Positions 32,151 to 41,326 of a stretch of DNA of 64,000 bases are shown here, in pieces (position 1 is the stretch's first letter; every line of letters starts with the position of its first letter). Where the stretch lies: the NCBI RefSeq assembly GCF_001899645.1, contig NZ_MKVV01000061.1, positions 1-64,000 of the forward strand, in the 5' to 3' direction. The stretch comes from Pseudonocardia sp. 73-21 (GTDB lineage: Bacteria > Actinomycetota > Actinomycetes > Mycobacteriales > Pseudonocardiaceae). The notes beneath the pieces were generated by a model. That model did not search any database. It was not told the origin of the DNA and saw only the letters and a program-made list of their open reading frames with translations. The position numbers and the translations under genes are program-made.

Positions 32151-32220
32151 TCCCCGAGGGGGTGGCCGTGACCCGCGTCCGGACCTAACGTCGTGGCCAC
32201 GCTCACACCGAGGAGACCTG

Positions 32221-33390
32221 ATGCCCGAAGCCGTCATCGTCGACGCCGTCCGCACCCCGATCGGCAAGCGGAAGGGGTCGCTGGCCGAGATCCACGCCGC
32301 CGACCTGTCGGCCGCCGTGCTGCAGGCGCTCGTGGCCCGCACCGGCATCGATCCCTCGCTCGTCGACGACGTGCTGTGGGGCTGCGTCAACCAGGTCGGT
32401 GACCAGGCCGCGCAGATCGGCCGCTACGCCGTGCTGGCCGCGGGCTGGCCCGAGTCGGTGGCCGGCGTGACCATCAACCGCGCCTGCGGCTCGAGCCAGA
32501 GCTCGTTCGACTTCGCCGCGGGCATGGTGCTCGGCGGGCAGTACGACCTCGTCGTCGCGGGCGGCGTCGAGACCATGACGCGCGTGCCCCTCGGCGCGGG
32601 CCGCGACCTCGGCAGCCCCTACGGCCCACTGGTGCGCGAGCGCTACAAGGCCGACCTGACCAGCGGCGAGTTCCCCGGCGAGAGCTTCAACCAGGGCATC
32701 GGCGCCGAGCGCATCGCGAAGCAGTGGGGCTTCTCGCGCCGCGACCTCGACGAGTACTCGGCGCGCTCGCACGAGCGGGCCGCGGCCGCCATCGACCGCG
32801 GCGACTTCGACGGGCAGCTCGCGCCCGTACCCGGCGCGCCCGGCTTCACCGCCGACGAGGGCCTGCGCCGCGGTACCACCGCCGACACCCTGGCGAAGCT
32901 CAAGCCGTCGTTCACCGAGGACGGCGTGATCCACGCGGGCAACGCCTCCCAGATCTCCGACGGCGCGTCGGCCGTGCTCATCGCCACGCCGGAGCGGGCC
33001 GCCGAGCTGGGCCTCACCCCGATCGCGCGCTACCACTCGGGCGCGGTCGCCGGTGACGACCCGCTCAAGATGCTGACCGGCCCCATCCCGGCCACGGCGA
33101 AGGTCCTCAAGCGCTCCGGCCTGTCGGTCGACGACATCGGCGCGTTCGAGGTGAACGAGGCGTTCGCCCCGGTCCCGATGGCGTGGAACGCCGAGTTCGG
33201 TGCCGACGAGGACCGCCTCAACCCGCTCGGCGGGGCTATCGCGGTCGGCCACCCGCTGGGCGCGTCGGGCACCATCCTCATGACGCGCCTGGTGCACCAC
33301 ATGCGCAACCACGACATCCGCTACGGCCTGCAGACGATGTGCGAGGGCGGCGGCACGGCGAACGCGACGATCATCGAGCTGCTGCGCTGA
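32221..33390 (+). CDS. Thiolase (acetyl-CoA C-acyltransferase, FadA-type)
   Basis: A 389-aa degradative-type thiolase. Nucleophile C89 in NRACGSSQSS, H344 in GHPLGASG and base C374 in MCEGGG are all present. ATG 32221 has GAGGAG 7 nt upstream; the open frame extends upstream through intergenic sequence. It cleaves 3-oxoacyl-CoA to acetyl-CoA and a shortened acyl-CoA. It is not next to a FadB; the other beta-oxidation genes in the window are several kilobases away. Independent transcript with a hairpin downstream. Confidence 0.95.
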   Translation: MPEAVIVDAVRTPIGKRKGSLAEIHAADLSAAVLQALVARTGIDPSLVDDVLWGCVNQVGDQAAQIGRYAVLAAGWPESVAGVTINRACGSSQSSFDFAAGMVLGGQYDLVVAGGVETMTRVPLGAGRDLGSPYGPLVRERYKADLTSGEFPGESFNQGIGAERIAKQWGFSRRDLDEYSARSHERAAAAIDRGDFDGQLAPVPGAPGFTADEGLRRGTTADTLAKLKPSFTEDGVIHAGNASQISDGASAVLIATPERAAELGLTPIARYHSGAVAGDDPLKMLTGPIPATAKVLKRSGLSVDDIGAFEVNEAFAPVPMAWNAEFGADEDRLNPLGGAIAVGHPLGASGTILMTRLVHHMRNHDIRYGLQTMCEGGGTANATIIELLR

Positions 33391-33569
33391 GAGGTCGTCG
33401 CCGCGCCCGTCCCCGATGGCAGCTCACCGGCCAAGGATCACGGCCACCTTCGGGGCCCACTCCGCCTCGGTCACGGCGGCGACCCGCACCGCAGCACCCG
33501 CGGCCGTCGCGTCGGCGTCCGGGGCAGTGTGACGCGGTGCCCGGCAACGCGATTCGGATGTGACGCCCG

Positions 33570-33593
33570 CCGGCCCGCGATGCGGCGGGCCGG
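33570..33593 (+). terminator. Hairpin between thiolase and MFS genes
   Basis: CCGGCCCG (33570-33577) pairs with CGGGCCGG (33586-33593), loop 8 nt. It lies 180 bp after the thiolase stop and 22 bp before the MFS start, so it could be either a terminator or a 5' UTR structure. The rest of 33391-33569 holds nothing I can support. Confidence 0.4.
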
Positions 33594-33615
33594 GGATGGG
33601 CGCACGCTCGCAGGC

Positions 33616-34860
33616 ATGTCCCAGTCCACCGGCCCGGGGCGTGCGCTCGTGCTCACGCTGGCCGTCGTCACGGGCGCGGCGGTCGCCAACATCTACTACG
33701 CCCAGCCGCTGCTGGCCGCCATCGCCGGTGACTTCACGACCAGCACGGGCACCGCCGCCCTGCTCGTCACGGCGTCGCAGCTCGGGTACGCGGCGGCGCT
33801 GGCCCTGCTGGTGCCGCTCGGCGACCTCCTGGAGCGACGGCGGCTGGTGACGGTGCTGCTCGTCGTCACCGCGATCGGGCTGGTCGCGGCCGCGGTCGCG
33901 CCGACGTTCCCCGCGCTCGTGGCCGCGATCTTCGCCGTCGGGGTGAGCTCGGCCGTCGCGCAGATCGTGGTGCCGCTCGCCGCCTCGCTCGCACCCGACG
34001 CCACGCGCGGCCGTGTCGTCGGCACCGTGATGAGCGGGCTGCTCATCGGTATCCTCGTCGCCCGCACGGTGGCGGGCGGGCTGGCCGAGCTGGGCGGGTG
34101 GCGGCTGGTCTACGGCCTGGCCGCGGCCGTGATGCTGGTGCTCGCCGTGGTGGTGCGGCTGCGGCTGCCCCGGGTCGAGCCGGAGCAGTCGATCTCCTAC
34201 GGCGCGCTGCTCGGCTCGGTGGTCGCGATCGTGCGGACCGAGGCCGTGCTGCGCCAGCGGATGGTGCTCGGCGCGCTCGGGATGGGCGGGTTCACGATCC
34301 TGTGGACGGCCCTGACGTTCCTGCTCTCGGGCCCGGACTACCGCTTCGGGGAGGCCACGATCGGGCTCTTCGGGCTCGCGGGGCTGGCCGGGGCCGCGGC
34401 GGCACCCGTCGCCGGTCGGCTCGCCGACCGGGGCCGCGGCGGCCGGACGGTCACCGGCGCGTTCGTGGTGCTGGTGGTCAGCTGGGGGCTGCTGGCCGCC
34501 GGCGCGGTGTCGCTGGTGGCGCTCGTGGCCGGGATCGTGCTGCTCGACCTCGCCCAGCAGACCCTGCAGATCAGCCACCAGAGCGCCATCTACGCCCGCT
34601 CCCCGGGCGCCCGCAGCCGCGTGACCACGGCCTTCATCGTCTCGGCTTTCCTCGGCGGTGCGGCGGCGTCGGCGGCCACGTCCGCGGTCTACCCGATGGC
34701 CGGCTGGTTCGGCGTCTCCGTCCTCGGTGGGGCCGTCGCCGTGGCCGGGCTGCTGTTCTGGCTGGTCAGCGAGTACCGGATGCGGCGAGCTGACGGCAAA
34801 CCGCGACCCGATTCCCAGGTCCCGCTCAGCAACCTCCCAGACTCCGGGGGCAGGCTCTAG
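33616..34860 (+). CDS. MFS transporter
   Basis: A 414-aa, 12-helix transporter from ATG 33616; the frame is open further upstream but without helices. The first helix (AVVTGAAVANIYYAQPLLAAI) is the NIYYxQPLL signature of the YgaY/SotB-like drug and sugar-efflux group. The loop motif PLGDLLERRRLV is the MFS motif A. No substrate-defining neighbour. It ends 3 bp before the HtrA gene, which may be cotranscribed. Confidence 0.88.
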   Translation: MSQSTGPGRALVLTLAVVTGAAVANIYYAQPLLAAIAGDFTTSTGTAALLVTASQLGYAAALALLVPLGDLLERRRLVTVLLVVTAIGLVAAAVAPTFPALVAAIFAVGVSSAVAQIVVPLAASLAPDATRGRVVGTVMSGLLIGILVARTVAGGLAELGGWRLVYGLAAAVMLVLAVVVRLRLPRVEPEQSISYGALLGSVVAIVRTEAVLRQRMVLGALGMGGFTILWTALTFLLSGPDYRFGEATIGLFGLAGLAGAAAAPVAGRLADRGRGGRTVTGAFVVLVVSWGLLAAGAVSLVALVAGIVLLDLAQQTLQISHQSAIYARSPGARSRVTTAFIVSAFLGGAAASAATSAVYPMAGWFGVSVLGGAVAVAGLLFWLVSEYRMRRADGKPRPDSQVPLSNLPDSGGRL

Positions 34861-34863
34861 GAC

Positions 34864-36612
34864 ATGAGCGACGAGCAGAGGGAGCAGGGCCGGGACGCAG
34901 ACGCTCCGGCTGACGGCTCCCGCACCGACCAGCACCCCGTTCCGTCCGCGCCCGAGGGCAACCCGGACGCCGCCGCCCCGACGCCGACCCCGGCCGAGGG
35001 CACCGCGTCCGGGACGGCGACCTCCCAGACGCCCTCCTCGCAGACCCCGGCGACCCAGACCCCGGCGAGCCCCGTCCCGGCGGGAGCACCGGCCGGGCAG
35101 GGTTACGCCGCGCCGGGCCAGGCCTACGGCGCCGGGCACGGCCAGCCCTACGCCGGCCAGCCCTACGGCCAGCAGCCGTACGCGGGCCGGCCCTACGGCG
35201 GTCAGCAGCCCGGCCAGGCCCACGGCGACCGTCCCACCAGCTCCTACGCGGCATCGTCCTGGGCCCCTCCGCGCGCGGAGGGCGAGGCCGAGCGCTCCAC
35301 GACCGACACCTCGCAGTTCCCGAGCGTCGGGGACAAGCCCGGCGAGACGCCCTCCGGCTCGGGGTGGCCCTACGGCCAGCACGCCGCGCAGCAGGGCGGC
35401 ACCGCCGTCGCGGAGAAGCCCCGCAGGTCCCGCACGATGACCGGCATCGTGGCCGCGGCCCTGATCGCGGGCGTCGTGGGCGGCGGGCTCGGCTTCGGCG
35501 GGGCCTACGCCCTCCTCGACCGGGGATCGGGCACCACGCTGACGCAGTCGCCCGCGTCGTCGGCGTCCAACGCCGCCAACATCGTGCCCGGCTCGGTCGC
35601 CGCGGCCGCGGCGAAGGCGATGCCCAGCACCGTCGACATCCAGGTCGCGCTGGCCCAGGGCACCGCCGAGGGCAGTGGTGTCATCCTCACCGCCGACGGC
35701 GACGTGCTCACCAACAACCACGTCGTCGCGGGCGCCACCGGCGCGATCACCGTGACGCTGGCCGACGGCAGCGAGCACCAGGCCACTGTGCTGGGCACCT
35801 CCCCCAGCTACGACCTCGCGGTGATCAAGCTGCAGGGCGTCTCCGGTCTCACGCCGGCCGTGCTGGGCGAGAGCTCCAGCGTGCAGGTCGGGCAGCAGGT
35901 GGTGGCGATCGGTTCCCCGCAGGGGCTCACCGGCACGGTCACCACCGGCATCGTCAGCGCGTTCAACCGCACCGTCTCGGTGCAGAGCGAGAACGGCGGC
36001 CCCGGCGTCGTCTACAACGGGCTGCAGACCGACGCGCCGATCAACCAGGGCAACTCCGGCGGCCCGCTCGTCAACCTCGACGGCCAGGTCATCGGCATCA
36101 ACTCCGCGATCGCGACGGGCAGCTCGCAGAGCACGGGCAGCATCGGCCTGGGCTTCGCGATCCCCGTGGACCAGGCCAAGCGGGTGGCCCAGGAGATCAT
36201 CAAGACCGGCAGCGCCACCAAGCCGGTGCTGGGGGTCACCGGCCGCAGCGGCGGCCAGACCGCCCAGGGCGGCGGCGCCACCATCACCACGGTGCAGCCC
36301 GGTTCGCCCGCGGCCGGCGCCGGGCTCGCGGCGGGCGACGTCGTCACGAAGGTGGGCGACGCGAAGGTCGAGAACTTCTCCGACCTGGTCGCCCGCATCG
36401 GGTCCTACGCCCCCGGCCAGCAGGTGACGCTCACCGTCACCAGCGGCGGCGCGTCGAAGACCGTGCAGGTCACGCTGGGCAGCCAGACCGACAAGGCGGC
36501 CAGCACCGGCACCGGCGGGGAGAACGCCAACCCGTTCGGCGGCGGCAGCGGGAACGGGGGCGGCAGCAACCCGTTCGGCAACCTCAACCCCTTCGGCGGC
36601 GGCGGCAACTGA
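34864..36612 (+). CDS. htrA: HtrA/DegP-like membrane-anchored serine protease
   Basis: A 582-aa envelope quality-control protease. Residues 1-185 are a cytoplasmic Pro/Gln/Tyr/Gly-rich disordered arm; one transmembrane helix at about 192-218; trypsin-like domain with H286 (NNHVVAGA), D317 (YDLAVIKL) and S398 (NQGNSGGPL); PDZ domain at roughly 455-545 (GARAGLAAGDVV-like, VENFSDLVARI); an Asn/Gly/Phe-rich tail (NPFGGG repeats). It resembles PepD/HtrA of mycobacteria. It starts 3 bp after the MFS stop. No MprAB-like two-component pair adjoins it. Confidence 0.94.
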   Translation: MSDEQREQGRDADAPADGSRTDQHPVPSAPEGNPDAAAPTPTPAEGTASGTATSQTPSSQTPATQTPASPVPAGAPAGQGYAAPGQAYGAGHGQPYAGQPYGQQPYAGRPYGGQQPGQAHGDRPTSSYAASSWAPPRAEGEAERSTTDTSQFPSVGDKPGETPSGSGWPYGQHAAQQGGTAVAEKPRRSRTMTGIVAAALIAGVVGGGLGFGGAYALLDRGSGTTLTQSPASSASNAANIVPGSVAAAAAKAMPSTVDIQVALAQGTAEGSGVILTADGDVLTNNHVVAGATGAITVTLADGSEHQATVLGTSPSYDLAVIKLQGVSGLTPAVLGESSSVQVGQQVVAIGSPQGLTGTVTTGIVSAFNRTVSVQSENGGPGVVYNGLQTDAPINQGNSGGPLVNLDGQVIGINSAIATGSSQSTGSIGLGFAIPVDQAKRVAQEIIKTGSATKPVLGVTGRSGGQTAQGGGATITTVQPGSPAAGAGLAAGDVVTKVGDAKVENFSDLVARIGSYAPGQQVTLTVTSGGASKTVQVTLGSQTDKAASTGTGGENANPFGGGSGNGGGSNPFGNLNPFGGGGN

Positions 36613-36630
36613 CCCGCACATCCTGACACC

Positions 36631-36670
36631 GGAACCGGCTGGGCGGCCCCTCCTGCGCCCGGCCGGTTCC
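36631..36670. terminator. Bidirectional terminator between htrA and the CaiB gene
   Basis: Fifteen-nucleotide arms: GGAACCGGCTGGGCG (36631-36645) and CGCCCGGCCGGTTCC (36656-36670), pairing throughout with one T-G wobble and a 10-nt loop. It sits 18 bp after the htrA stop and 8 bp from the CaiB stop, exactly between convergent genes. Confidence 0.75.
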
Positions 36671-36678
36671 CTGCGCGC

Positions 36679-37830
36679 TCAGTCCTCCAGCCATGCCCGG
36701 ATCTCGTCGCCGTCCGCACCCAGGGCCGGCGGCGGGCGCCGGTAGGACGGCGGCGTGGCGGAGTACGTCACGGGGCTGCGGACGCTCGGCGCGCCACCCG
36801 GGCTCACCACCGGTTCCAGGCCGAGCCGGTCGGCCAGCGCGATCCCCTGCTCGACGGTGTTGATCGGCCCGCACGGCACTCCCGCGGCGGTCAGGATGTC
36901 GAACCACTCCTGCGCCGAGCGGGTGGCGAGGCGTTCCAGCAGCAGCACGCGCAGCGCGTCGCGGTGGGTGTTGCGCTCCCCCATCGAGCCGAAACGCGGG
37001 TCCTCCAGGAGCTCGGGCGCCTCGAGCGCGCCGACGAGCCGCCGCCACTGGTTGTCGTTGGCGGCGATGACGATCAGGTCACCGTCGCCGGTGGGGAGCG
37101 GCTCGTAGGGGAACAGGCTGGCGTGCGCGTTGCCCATCCGTCTCGGCACGACGTCGGCGGCGAGGTAGGCCGAGGTGTGGTTGACCAGCCCCGACAGCGC
37201 CGCCGAGAGCAGGTTCGTCTCCACCCGCTGGCCCTCCCCGGTGCGTTCGCGGTGGTGCAGGGCGGCGAGGATCGCGATCGCCGCGTGCAGGCCGGTGGTC
37301 ACGTCGAACAGCGCGACGCCGGCCTTGGTCGGGCCGCCGTCGGGCTCGCCGGTGACGCTCATCAGCCCGGACACGGCCTGGGCCAGCAGGTCGTAGCCGG
37401 GCAGCGCGGCGCCGCCGGCCGTCCCGAACCCGCTGATCGAGCAGTAGACGACGCCCGGGTTGGTGGCCGCGACCGAGGCGTGGTCCAGCCCGAACCGGAC
37501 GAGCCCGCCCGGCTTGAAGTTCTCGATCATGACGTCGGCGCGGGCGGCGAGCCGGTGCGCGACGTCGAGGTCCCCCGGGTCGGCGAGGTCCAGCACGATC
37601 GAGCGCTTGTTGCGGTTGATCGACAGGTAGTACGTGGCCGTCCCGTCGTCGGAGACCGGCGGGGTCCAGGTGCGGGTGTCGTCGCCGGTCGGCGGGCCCT
37701 CCACCTTGATCACGGTGGCGCCGAGGTCGGCGAGCAGCATGGTGGCGTAGGGGCCGGCGAGGATGCGGGAGAAGTCGGCGACGACCACTCCCGCGAGCGG
37801 TCCGGTGGCGGGCGCATCGTCATCGATCAC
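36679..37830 (-). CDS. CaiB/BaiF family (class III) CoA-transferase
   Basis: A 383-aa enzyme that moves CoA between carboxylic acids through an aspartyl-CoA intermediate. Family motifs: VVADFSRILAGPYATMLLAD, GATVIKVE, YYLSINRNKRSIVLDL, NFKPG, and the active-site Asp in LPGYDLLAQAVSG near residue 165; a C-terminal GVPCGPINT. Complete length. GTG 37830. The upstream region holds a dead drug-transporter fragment on the same strand. The acceptor and donor acids cannot be predicted. Confidence 0.93.
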   Translation of the reverse strand: MIDDDAPATGPLAGVVVADFSRILAGPYATMLLADLGATVIKVEGPPTGDDTRTWTPPVSDDGTATYYLSINRNKRSIVLDLADPGDLDVAHRLAARADVMIENFKPGGLVRFGLDHASVAATNPGVVYCSISGFGTAGGAALPGYDLLAQAVSGLMSVTGEPDGGPTKAGVALFDVTTGLHAAIAILAALHHRERTGEGQRVETNLLSAALSGLVNHTSAYLAADVVPRRMGNAHASLFPYEPLPTGDGDLIVIAANDNQWRRLVGALEAPELLEDPRFGSMGERNTHRDALRVLLLERLATRSAQEWFDILTAAGVPCGPINTVEQGIALADRLGLEPVVSPGGAPSVRSPVTYSATPPSYRRPPPALGADGDEIRAWLED

Positions 37831-37837
37831 CTGCCGA

Positions 37838-38163
37838 TCAGAACACAGCGGGCCGCCGCCGGGTCCGCAGCACGGTCAGCGTCACCACCGCCGACGCCGC
37901 CACGGCCACTGCGCCGATCCCGAACACCAGTGGTGGCCGACGACGAGGGCCGGCTGCGCCGGTGCGCCCGCGGCCAGCAGTGCCACCGTGCGGCCGGCAC
38001 CGCGGTGCCGAGCGCCCCGCCCACCTGCTGGCTCGTGGTGGCCGGGCCCGAGACCAGCCCGGCGTCGGCCGGCGTCGCCTCCGACACGGTGGTCGTCGTG
38101 ACCGCGGGCAGCGCGCGCCCGGCCCCGATCCCGAGGACGATCAGCGCGGGCAGGATGTCCACG
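37838..38163 (-). pseudogene. C-terminal remnant of an EmrB/QacA-type MFS efflux pump
   Basis: The minus strand encodes ILPALIVLGIGAGRALPAV, then ATPADAGLVSGPATTSQQVG and GALGTAV, the helix 9-12 region of DHA2 pumps (family: DAGLASGLVNTSQQVGGALG). A frameshift follows, and a second frame gives VFGIGAVAVAASAVVTLTVL then RTRRRP and a stop at 37838, the terminal helix and tail. The first 300 or so residues are absent. This is a decayed gene; it fills the 430-bp gap between the CaiB and crotonase genes. Confidence 0.7.
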
Positions 38164-38221
38164 AAGCAGCCGCCCGTCGGAGTGCGGATGAGCCGGTGAT
38201 GGCCCGCGACCGGACGCGGAT

Positions 38222-38237
38222 GACAGTCAGGACTGTC
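38222..38237. promoter_or_regulatory. Perfect palindromic operator upstream of the crotonase/FadE genes
   Basis: GACAGTC-AG-GACTGTC is a perfect 16-bp palindrome ending 23 bp before the ATG at 38261. A -10-like TAGGCT (38248-38253) sits 7 nt before that ATG, so the mRNA is probably leaderless and the palindrome covers the -35 region, ideal for a TetR-type repressor of acyl-CoA metabolism. No regulator gene is adjacent. Confidence 0.55.
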
Positions 38238-38260
38238 TGTTCGGGGTTAGGCTCCGGAGC

Positions 38261-39025
38261 ATGTCCGACGAGGTGCTGACCGAGCGCGACGGCGCGGTCC
38301 TGGTGATCACGATGAACCGCCCGCAGGCGCGCAACGCCGTCAACGGCGCGCTCGCCCACGCGGTGGCCGCGGCGCTGGACGAGCTCGACGAGGACCCGAC
38401 GCTCGCGGTGGGCGTGCTCACCGGGGCCGGCGGCTCGTTCTGCTCCGGGATGGACCTCAAGGCCTTCCTGACCGGCGACATCCCGTCGGTGGAGGGTCGG
38501 GGCCTGGCCGGCATCACGCTGACCCCGCCGGCCAAGCCGATGATCGCCGCGGTGGAGGGCTACGCGCTCGCGGGCGGCTGCGAGATCGCCCTGGCCTGCG
38601 ATCTGATCGTCGCCTCCCGGGAGGCCAAGTTCGGCCTGCCGGAGACCAAGCGCTCGCTGGTGGCCGGCGCCGGCGGGCTGTTCCGGCTGCCCCAGCGCAT
38701 CCCGCGCGCCATCGCGATGGAGTACGCCCTGACCGGCGACTTCTTCGGCGCCGAGGACGCCCACACCTGGGGCCTGGTCAACCACCTCACCGACCCCGGC
38801 GAGGCCCTCGTCGGGGCGCTGGAGCTGGCCCGGAAGATCACCGCGAACGGCCCGCTGGCCATCCGCGCCACGAAGCAGATCGTGGCCGAGGGGGCCGACT
38901 GGCCCGCCGACGAGCGTTGGCAGCGCCAGGAAGCGATCATGCGACCCGTCATGACCAGCAAGGACGCCCGCGAGGGTGCCACCGCGTTCGCGGAGAAGCG
39001 CGCCCCCGTCTGGACCGGCGAGTAG
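38261..39025 (+). CDS. Enoyl-CoA hydratase/isomerase (crotonase family)
   Basis: A 254-aa crotonase. Oxyanion-hole segments GGSFCSGMDLKAF and ALAGGCEIALACDLIVA; the Glu pair of hydratases is retained (GCE near residue 110 and FGLPETKRSL near 130). It hydrates 2-enoyl-CoA or isomerises a related substrate. The start is an ATG with no Shine-Dalgarno, 7 nt after a -10-like TAGGCT, suggesting a leaderless transcript. The fused acyl-CoA dehydrogenase follows after 35 bp, so the two form an operon controlled by the upstream palindrome. Confidence 0.93.
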   Translation: MSDEVLTERDGAVLVITMNRPQARNAVNGALAHAVAAALDELDEDPTLAVGVLTGAGGSFCSGMDLKAFLTGDIPSVEGRGLAGITLTPPAKPMIAAVEGYALAGGCEIALACDLIVASREAKFGLPETKRSLVAGAGGLFRLPQRIPRAIAMEYALTGDFFGAEDAHTWGLVNHLTDPGEALVGALELARKITANGPLAIRATKQIVAEGADWPADERWQRQEAIMRPVMTSKDAREGATAFAEKRAPVWTGE

Positions 39026-39060
39026 ACCCCCCACCCTTTCTCGAATCCTGGAGACGTCGC

Positions 39061-41184
39061 ATGCCCCTCGCCATCACCGACGACCACAAGTCCCTCGCCG
39101 AGGTGGCCCGGTCCTTCCTCACCGGCCAGCGCGTGGCCGCCCGCGGTCTGCTCGACCAGGCCGACGAGCCGCTGCCCGCGTACTGGAAGGAGCTCGCGTC
39201 GCTGGGCTGGCTCGGGCTCGCCGTGCCCGAGGAGTTCGGCGGCGAGGGCGCCGGCCTCGGTGAGCTGGCCGTGGTGCTGGAGGAGCTGGGCCGCGTGGTC
39301 GCGCCCGGCCCGTTCCTGCCGACGGTGCTGGCCTCGGCGATCCTCGTCGAGGCGGGCAGCGCCGAGCTGAAGGCGTCGCTGCTGCCCGGGCTCGTCGACG
39401 GCTCGAAGGTCGGCGCGGTCGGGCTCGCGGCCGTCGAGCAGAACGGGCGGGTCACCGACGAGCTGGTGCTCGGCGGCGGGCTCGCCGACGTCGTGCTGCT
39501 GGTCGTGGGCGACGACGTCGTCGTGGTCGACGCGGCCACCACGGAGCGTCAGATCCCGAAGGACGGCCTGGACCCCACGCGACGGTCGGCGAAGGTCAGC
39601 GCCGGGCCGGAACTGGGGCGGATCCCGGGCGGCGCCGCCGTCGCGCGCCGGCTCGCCCGGGTGCTGGCCGCGGCGGAGGCCGCCGGCAGCGCCTACGCGT
39701 GCCTCGACATGGCCGTCGCCTACGCCAAGGAGCGCTCGCAGTTCGGGCGCACGATCGGCACGTTCCAGGCCGTCAAGCACCACTGCGCCAACCTCCTCGT
39801 CGACGCCGAGCTCGCCGTCGCGGCGGCCTGGGACGCCGCCCGCGCCGAGCCCGGCACGCCCGGGGCCGAGCTGGCGGCGGCCATCGCGGCCGTCCGGTCG
39901 GTGCCCGCCGCCGTCCGGGCCGCGGAGCTGAACATCCAGCTGCACGGCGGCATCGGCTTCACCTGGGAGCACGACGCCCACCTGTACCTGCGCCGGGCCA
40001 TCACGCTGGCCGCGTACGTGGCGCGCACGGGCGTCGCCGAGCACGAGGTGGCCACGCTCGTCGGCGGCGGCGTCAAGCGCTCCCCCGACCTCGATCTGCC
40101 GCCCGAGGCCGAGGAGTACCGCTCCGCCGTGCGCGCGTTCGTCGCGTCGCTGGAGGGCAAGGACGCCCAGGCCGTCCGTACCGCGATGGCGGAGTCGGGC
40201 TACCTCGTGCCCCACTGGCCCGCTCCGTGGGGCCGCGACGCCTCCGCCGCCGAGCAGCTCGTCATCGAGCAGGAGTTCGCGGGCCTCGACGTGCCGTCGC
40301 TGGGCATCACGGCCTGGAACATCCAGACGATCGTGCAGCACGGCACCCCCGAGCAGATCGAGCGCTGGACCGGGCCCGCGCTGCGCGGCGAGACCGAGTG
40401 GTGCCAGCTGTTCTCCGAGCCCGGCGCCGGCTCCGATGCGGCCGCGATCTCCACGCGCGGCGTCCGGGTCGACGGGGGCTGGCGGGTCACCGGCCAGAAG
40501 GTGTGGACCACCCGCGCCCACCTGTCCGACTGGGGTTTCGCCACCGTCCGCACCGACTCGTCGGGGGCGAAGCACGCGGGCATCACGATGATGGCGATCG
40601 ACCTGAGGACGCCCGGCGTCGACGTCCGGCCGCTGCGTCAGCTCAGCGGCGACTCGATGTTCAACGAGGTCTTCCTCGACGACGTGTTCGTGCCCGACGA
40701 GTGCGTGGTGGGCGAGGTCGGCCAGGGCTGGCGGGTCGCGCGGGCCACGCTGGGCAACGAGCGCGTCTCCATCGGCGGCGGCGCCGCGGGCGTCCTGCCG
40801 CTGCGCGCCTGGCACCTGCTGCCGTTGGCCGCGGCGTCGCCCGACCCGCAGGCGGCACACCGCGACGTCGGCACCCTGATCGCCGACGAGCTGACCACCC
40901 GGCTGCTCCTGCTGCGCCAGGCCGCCCGGGCCGTCGGCGGGACCGAGCCGGGCCCGGAGGGCAACCTCTCGAAGCTGTTCTCCAGCGAGCACGGCCAGCG
41001 CGTCGCGGAGCTGGGGGTGAAGCTCGCCGGGGCCGCCGCGGTGATGGGCGGGAACGAGCTGGTCATGCGCACCTATCTCTACGGGCGCAGCATGACCATT
41101 GCGGGCGGAACGTCGGAAATCGCCCGCAACCAGGTGGCCGAGCGCCTTCTGGGCCTTCCGCGCGATCCCCTGATCAGCAAATAG
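39061..41184 (+). CDS. Fused double-domain acyl-CoA dehydrogenase (FadE34-like)
   Basis: A 707-aa protein made of two acyl-CoA dehydrogenase units. The N-terminal unit (about 1-340) includes LGWLGLAVPEEFGGEGAGL and YAKERSQFGRTIGTFQAVKH but lacks a long mid-domain. The C-terminal unit (about 355-707) is complete: WCQLFSEPGAGSDAAAI, GQKVWTTRAHLSDWG, MFNEVFLDDVFVP and the terminal GGTSEIARNQVAERLLGLPR. This two-in-one layout is that of FadE34-type enzymes acting on steroid side chains or branched acyl-CoAs. ATG 39061 has GGAG 8 nt upstream. Substrate here unproven. Confidence 0.92.
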   Translation: MPLAITDDHKSLAEVARSFLTGQRVAARGLLDQADEPLPAYWKELASLGWLGLAVPEEFGGEGAGLGELAVVLEELGRVVAPGPFLPTVLASAILVEAGSAELKASLLPGLVDGSKVGAVGLAAVEQNGRVTDELVLGGGLADVVLLVVGDDVVVVDAATTERQIPKDGLDPTRRSAKVSAGPELGRIPGGAAVARRLARVLAAAEAAGSAYACLDMAVAYAKERSQFGRTIGTFQAVKHHCANLLVDAELAVAAAWDAARAEPGTPGAELAAAIAAVRSVPAAVRAAELNIQLHGGIGFTWEHDAHLYLRRAITLAAYVARTGVAEHEVATLVGGGVKRSPDLDLPPEAEEYRSAVRAFVASLEGKDAQAVRTAMAESGYLVPHWPAPWGRDASAAEQLVIEQEFAGLDVPSLGITAWNIQTIVQHGTPEQIERWTGPALRGETEWCQLFSEPGAGSDAAAISTRGVRVDGGWRVTGQKVWTTRAHLSDWGFATVRTDSSGAKHAGITMMAIDLRTPGVDVRPLRQLSGDSMFNEVFLDDVFVPDECVVGEVGQGWRVARATLGNERVSIGGGAAGVLPLRAWHLLPLAAASPDPQAAHRDVGTLIADELTTRLLLLRQAARAVGGTEPGPEGNLSKLFSSEHGQRVAELGVKLAGAAAVMGGNELVMRTYLYGRSMTIAGGTSEIARNQVAERLLGLPRDPLISK

Positions 41185-41326
41185 GACACGGCGGGAGGAA
41201 TGTTCCCGCAGGTCACGACCATAAATGTGATCGCAACAATCAGCCACCCTTTCGGCGGACGTTAACGAACTCCTGACGGCGCAACATGTCCGGAACTGGC
41301 CCCACCAGCCACATCGGAGGCGCACC
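41185..41326 (+). promoter_or_regulatory. Region between the FadE-like gene and the APC permease
   Basis: 142 bp. A short hairpin GCGGGA (41191-41196) / TCCCGC (41204-41209) just after the stop may terminate the FadE transcript. Beyond it the sequence is AT-richer than average and carries TGTGATCGCAACAATCA near 41226, a one-armed resemblance to a CRP-type site, and a GTTAAC palindrome near 41262. Promoter position cannot be fixed. Confidence 0.35.

Noticed and set aside
33424..33530. Minus-strand fragment ending VTEAEWAPKVAVILGR
   Set aside because: The end looks gene-like, but it is too short, has no start and I cannot match it to a family; not called as a pseudogene.
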